From Candidatus Zambryskibacteria bacterium RIFOXYD2_FULL_43_10 (GTDB lineage Bacteria > Patescibacteriota > Minisyncoccia > Phycocordibacterales > Zambryskibacteraceae), in contig MHWZ01000010.1 of the NCBI GenBank assembly GCA_001825475.1, forward strand, positions 9,654-14,870: a stretch of DNA of 5,217 bases, given 5' to 3'. Under the pieces are notes generated by a model. It worked only from the letters and a program-made list of their open reading frames with translations, was not told the origin of the DNA and made no database searches. How positions within the stretch are numbered: position 1 is the stretch's first letter; every line of letters starts with the position of its first letter. Below, piece by piece: positions 4,253 through 5,217 of this stretch. The translations under genes were made by a program, and so were the position numbers.

Positions 4253-5217
4253 TGTAATTGCCGAGGTAGCTTAGCGGTAAAGCAGCTGTTTTGTAAACAG
4301 CAGACCGGAGGTTCAAATCCTCTCCTCGGCTCCAGAATCCGAGTTTCAGACAAAACACCGACTTTTTGGTGGGACGCGCGAAGCGCGTTCCACTGATTTC
4401 CCCCCGCAGAATTCAGGATTTTTGGCGCGCTTGCGCGCACTAATTTGTTTTGGAGGAGGAGGTTCGAGCCAAAGATTTCTTTGGCAGCAACCTTTTTCTC
4501 AAAAAGGTTGCTATCCAATGCAATTTTTTCCATATTTCCTGCGTCCTTTATCCACTTTTCCATCGGTTCGAGCCAATGTTTCTGCTTTTGTTGATTACGA
4601 GATATTTCTTCCTCCAGCGACTTTTTCTCGGATAGCAATTTAGATTTTTCAGCACGATATACTTCCTTATCTATGTCTTGGTCTAAATAGCCGTCTAAAA
4701 GTCGCTGGAGCTTCGCTGTAATATCCGTAATCATTTTTTCATTCTTTTCAACAAAAGCAGAAACAGATTGGGCGGATTCCACTTTGTCTTTTTCAAGTCT
4801 CGTGTTCAAATAGTCCGCCCAATCTTGTGGTAAAGAAACTTTTTGAAGAAGTGATGAAATTTGCGTATCCAAAGATTCTTGGCGAATACAGGGTTCAGGA
4901 CATTTTTGAGTTTTAGATTTCTTGGTGCAATGGTAGTAAGTATAGAAATGTTGCGTGCCGTTTAGTTGGGTCTTCACCCTGTATTCGCCAGTGATTTGCA
5001 TACCGCATGACGCGCACGAAAGGAGTCCGCAATATGCCTGTGGTTCATTTTTCTGTTTGTGGCGCGGACGGCTTCTTCTTTTCATCACTTCTTGCACTTG
5101 GTCAAAAAGTTTCTTTGCCACTATTGGCTCGTACTTACCTTCGTAAATTTCGCTATTGTATCGAAAGTGTCCGTAGTAGAAAGGATTGGAGAGGATAAGA
5201 GTCGCGCGGGAAATGTG
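4249..5217 (-). CDS. Large serine recombinase, C-terminal part (5' end beyond the window)
   Basis: DNA recombinase that cuts and rejoins att sites through a serine linkage. The N-terminal catalytic domain lies off the right edge, since the frame is open from base 5217 with no stop. A GTG at 5121 is internal, not the start. The visible 322 residues begin inside the recombinase domain (LSNPFYYGHFRY...YEGKYEPIV, residues 9-33). A zinc ribbon follows, with cysteines 63, 68, 71 and then 97, 106, 110 (YCGLLSCASCG and YHCTKKSKTQKC). Next comes a long coiled coil (~140-214, with RLLDGYLDQDIDKEVY), the module that controls synapsis in this family. The end contains FGSNLLLQNK and NQWNALRAS. Residues ~296-319 are the antisense translation of tRNA-Thr, so the C-terminus is set by the insertion site and may be non-native. 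It converges on the + strand genes and overlaps the preceding stop codon. Confidence 0.9.
   Translation of the reverse strand, partial: HISRATLILSNPFYYGHFRYNSEIYEGKYEPIVAKKLFDQVQEVMKRRSRPRHKQKNEPQAYCGLLSCASCGMQITGEYRVKTQLNGTQHFYTYYHCTKKSKTQKCPEPCIRQESLDTQISSLLQKVSLPQDWADYLNTRLEKDKVESAQSVSAFVEKNEKMITDITAKLQRLLDGYLDQDIDKEVYRAEKSKLLSEKKSLEEEISRNQQKQKHWLEPMEKWIKDAGNMEKIALDSNLFEKKVAAKEIFGSNLLLQNKLVRASAPKILNSAGGNQWNALRASHQKVGVLSETRILEPRRGFEPPVCCLQNSCFTAKLPRQLH
4260..4334 (+). tRNA. tRNA-Thr(UGU)
   Basis: A complete 75-base tRNA with encoded CCA. The acceptor stem GCCGAGG (4260-4266) pairs perfectly with CCTCGGC (4324-4330). The D arm is GCTT/AAGC (4269-4272/4280-4283) with a short seven-base loop containing GG. 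The anticodon stem GCTGT/ACAGC (4285-4289/4297-4301) encloses TTTGTAA, giving anticodon TGT at 4292-4294, which reads ACA threonine codons. The variable loop is five bases. The T arm GGAGG/CCTCT encloses TTCAAAT. The discriminator is U (4331), whereas E. coli tRNA-Thr has A. CCA is 4332-4334. The gene lies just after a membrane-protein gene, and the recombinase frame of a likely mobile element runs antisense across it, which makes the tRNA 3' end a candidate integration target. Confidence 0.97.
4368..4394. repeat. GC-rich hairpin, 12-bp stem with GAA loop
   Basis: GGTGGGACGCGC (4368-4379) pairs with GCGCGTTCCACT (4383-4394), including two G-U pairs when read as + strand RNA. The loop is GAA. 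On the minus strand the two wobbles become A-C mismatches, so the structure is stronger in + strand RNA. It lies 33 bases after the tRNA and inside the recombinase C-terminal coding region. A run of C rather than U follows, so it is not a standard terminator. Confidence 0.6.
4425..4438. repeat. Short GC palindrome
   Basis: GCGCGC (4425-4430), TT, GCGCGC (4433-4438), forming a five-pair stem with a CTTG loop. It uses the same GCGCG arms as the hairpin 30 bases to the left, so the two elements could also pair with each other. Confidence 0.5.
4468..4485. repeat. Perfect 8-bp inverted repeat
   Basis: GCCAAAGA (4468-4475) and TCTTTGGC (4478-4485) are exact reverse complements separated by TT. The next inverted repeat begins at the following base. 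On the minus strand it encodes the AAKEIFGS segment of the recombinase. Confidence 0.55.
4486..4512. repeat. Perfect 12-bp inverted repeat with 3-base loop
   Basis: AGCAACCTTTTT (4486-4497) and AAAAAGGTTGCT (4501-4512) are exact reverse complements around CTC, giving a strong hairpin on either strand. It lies in the recombinase gene and encodes SNLFEKKVA on the minus strand. It directly abuts the 4468-4485 repeat. No U-run follows on either strand. Confidence 0.65.

Larger units (their letters stand above)
4335..5217. mobile_element. Probable left part of an integrated element next to tRNA-Thr
   Basis: Sequence to the right of the tRNA holds only the serine recombinase in this window, oriented towards the tRNA. 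Genes to the left are chromosomal housekeeping genes on the other strand. A recombinase at the very edge of an element, reading into a tRNA, is a typical integration arrangement. The boundary at the tRNA 3' end is inferred. No second attachment site is visible here, and serine recombinases need only a very short shared core, so none need be recognisable. Confidence 0.45.

Noticed and set aside
4161..4358. Minus-strand open frame encoding a SRGEDLNLRSAVYKTAA peptide across the tRNA
   Set aside because: This is the familiar antisense translation of a tRNA gene and has no independent support as a gene.
4368..4512. Hairpins after the tRNA as intrinsic terminators
   Set aside because: None is followed by a U-run in either direction. 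The T-run near 4363-4367 precedes its hairpin instead of following it.
4461..4576. Twelve-base direct repeat GGTTCGAGCCAA at 4461-4472 and 4565-4576, resembling a tRNA T-loop
   Set aside because: A 12-base repeat is expected about once by chance in a window of this size. The copies are in different codon frames, and the match to the tRNA-Thr T-arm is only partial, so it is not usable evidence for an attachment site.
5119..5121. GTG as the start of the recombinase
   Set aside because: The same frame is open for another 32 codons to the window edge and encodes conserved recombinase-domain sequence, so the gene starts outside the window.

Overview
The window looks like a stretch of a Candidate Phyla Radiation (Patescibacteria, probably Parcubacteria-like) chromosome. 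The evidence is a compact, moderately AT-rich layout, several translation proteins trimmed well below the usual bacterial length, a small single-span membrane protein of no recognised family, and a large serine recombinase of the type common in these genomes. The lineage is inferred from gene style only. UGA serves as a normal stop (position 1474), so nothing suggests the UGA=glycine code known from some CPR groups.

Layout, left to right. Positions 1-85 are the highly charged C-terminal tail of an unidentified upstream gene. Next is a secreted peptidoglycan enzyme (106-1476), a PcsB/EnvC-like coiled coil fused to a lytic transglycosylase domain. A tight translation block follows on the + strand: rpmE (bL31), prfA (RF1, overlapping rpmE by one base), rpsB (uS2) and tsf (EF-Ts). 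Strong promoter-like sequences sit immediately in front of rpmE and rpsB, and a set of mutually exclusive hairpins lies at the end of prfA. Downstream of tsf is a small predicted membrane protein (3827-4252), then tRNA-Thr(UGU) (4260-4334, CCA encoded).

From the tRNA to the right edge the sequence belongs to a minus-strand large serine recombinase. Its N-terminal catalytic part lies beyond the window. Its reading frame runs on through the tRNA in antisense, as expected if a mobile element is inserted at the tRNA 3' end, although the attachment site itself is not proven. The last 150 bases before the tRNA end of the recombinase gene are packed with perfect or near-perfect inverted repeats.

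The four translation genes share one job: a ribosomal large-subunit protein, stop-codon reading at UAA/UAG, a small-subunit protein and recycling of EF-Tu. The points most worth a second look are an RF1 with no N-terminal domain 1, a 150-residue EF-Ts lacking the middle of its core, the coiled-coil/transglycosylase fusion, and the recombinase/tRNA junction. I do not see a clearly new multi-gene system in this window.
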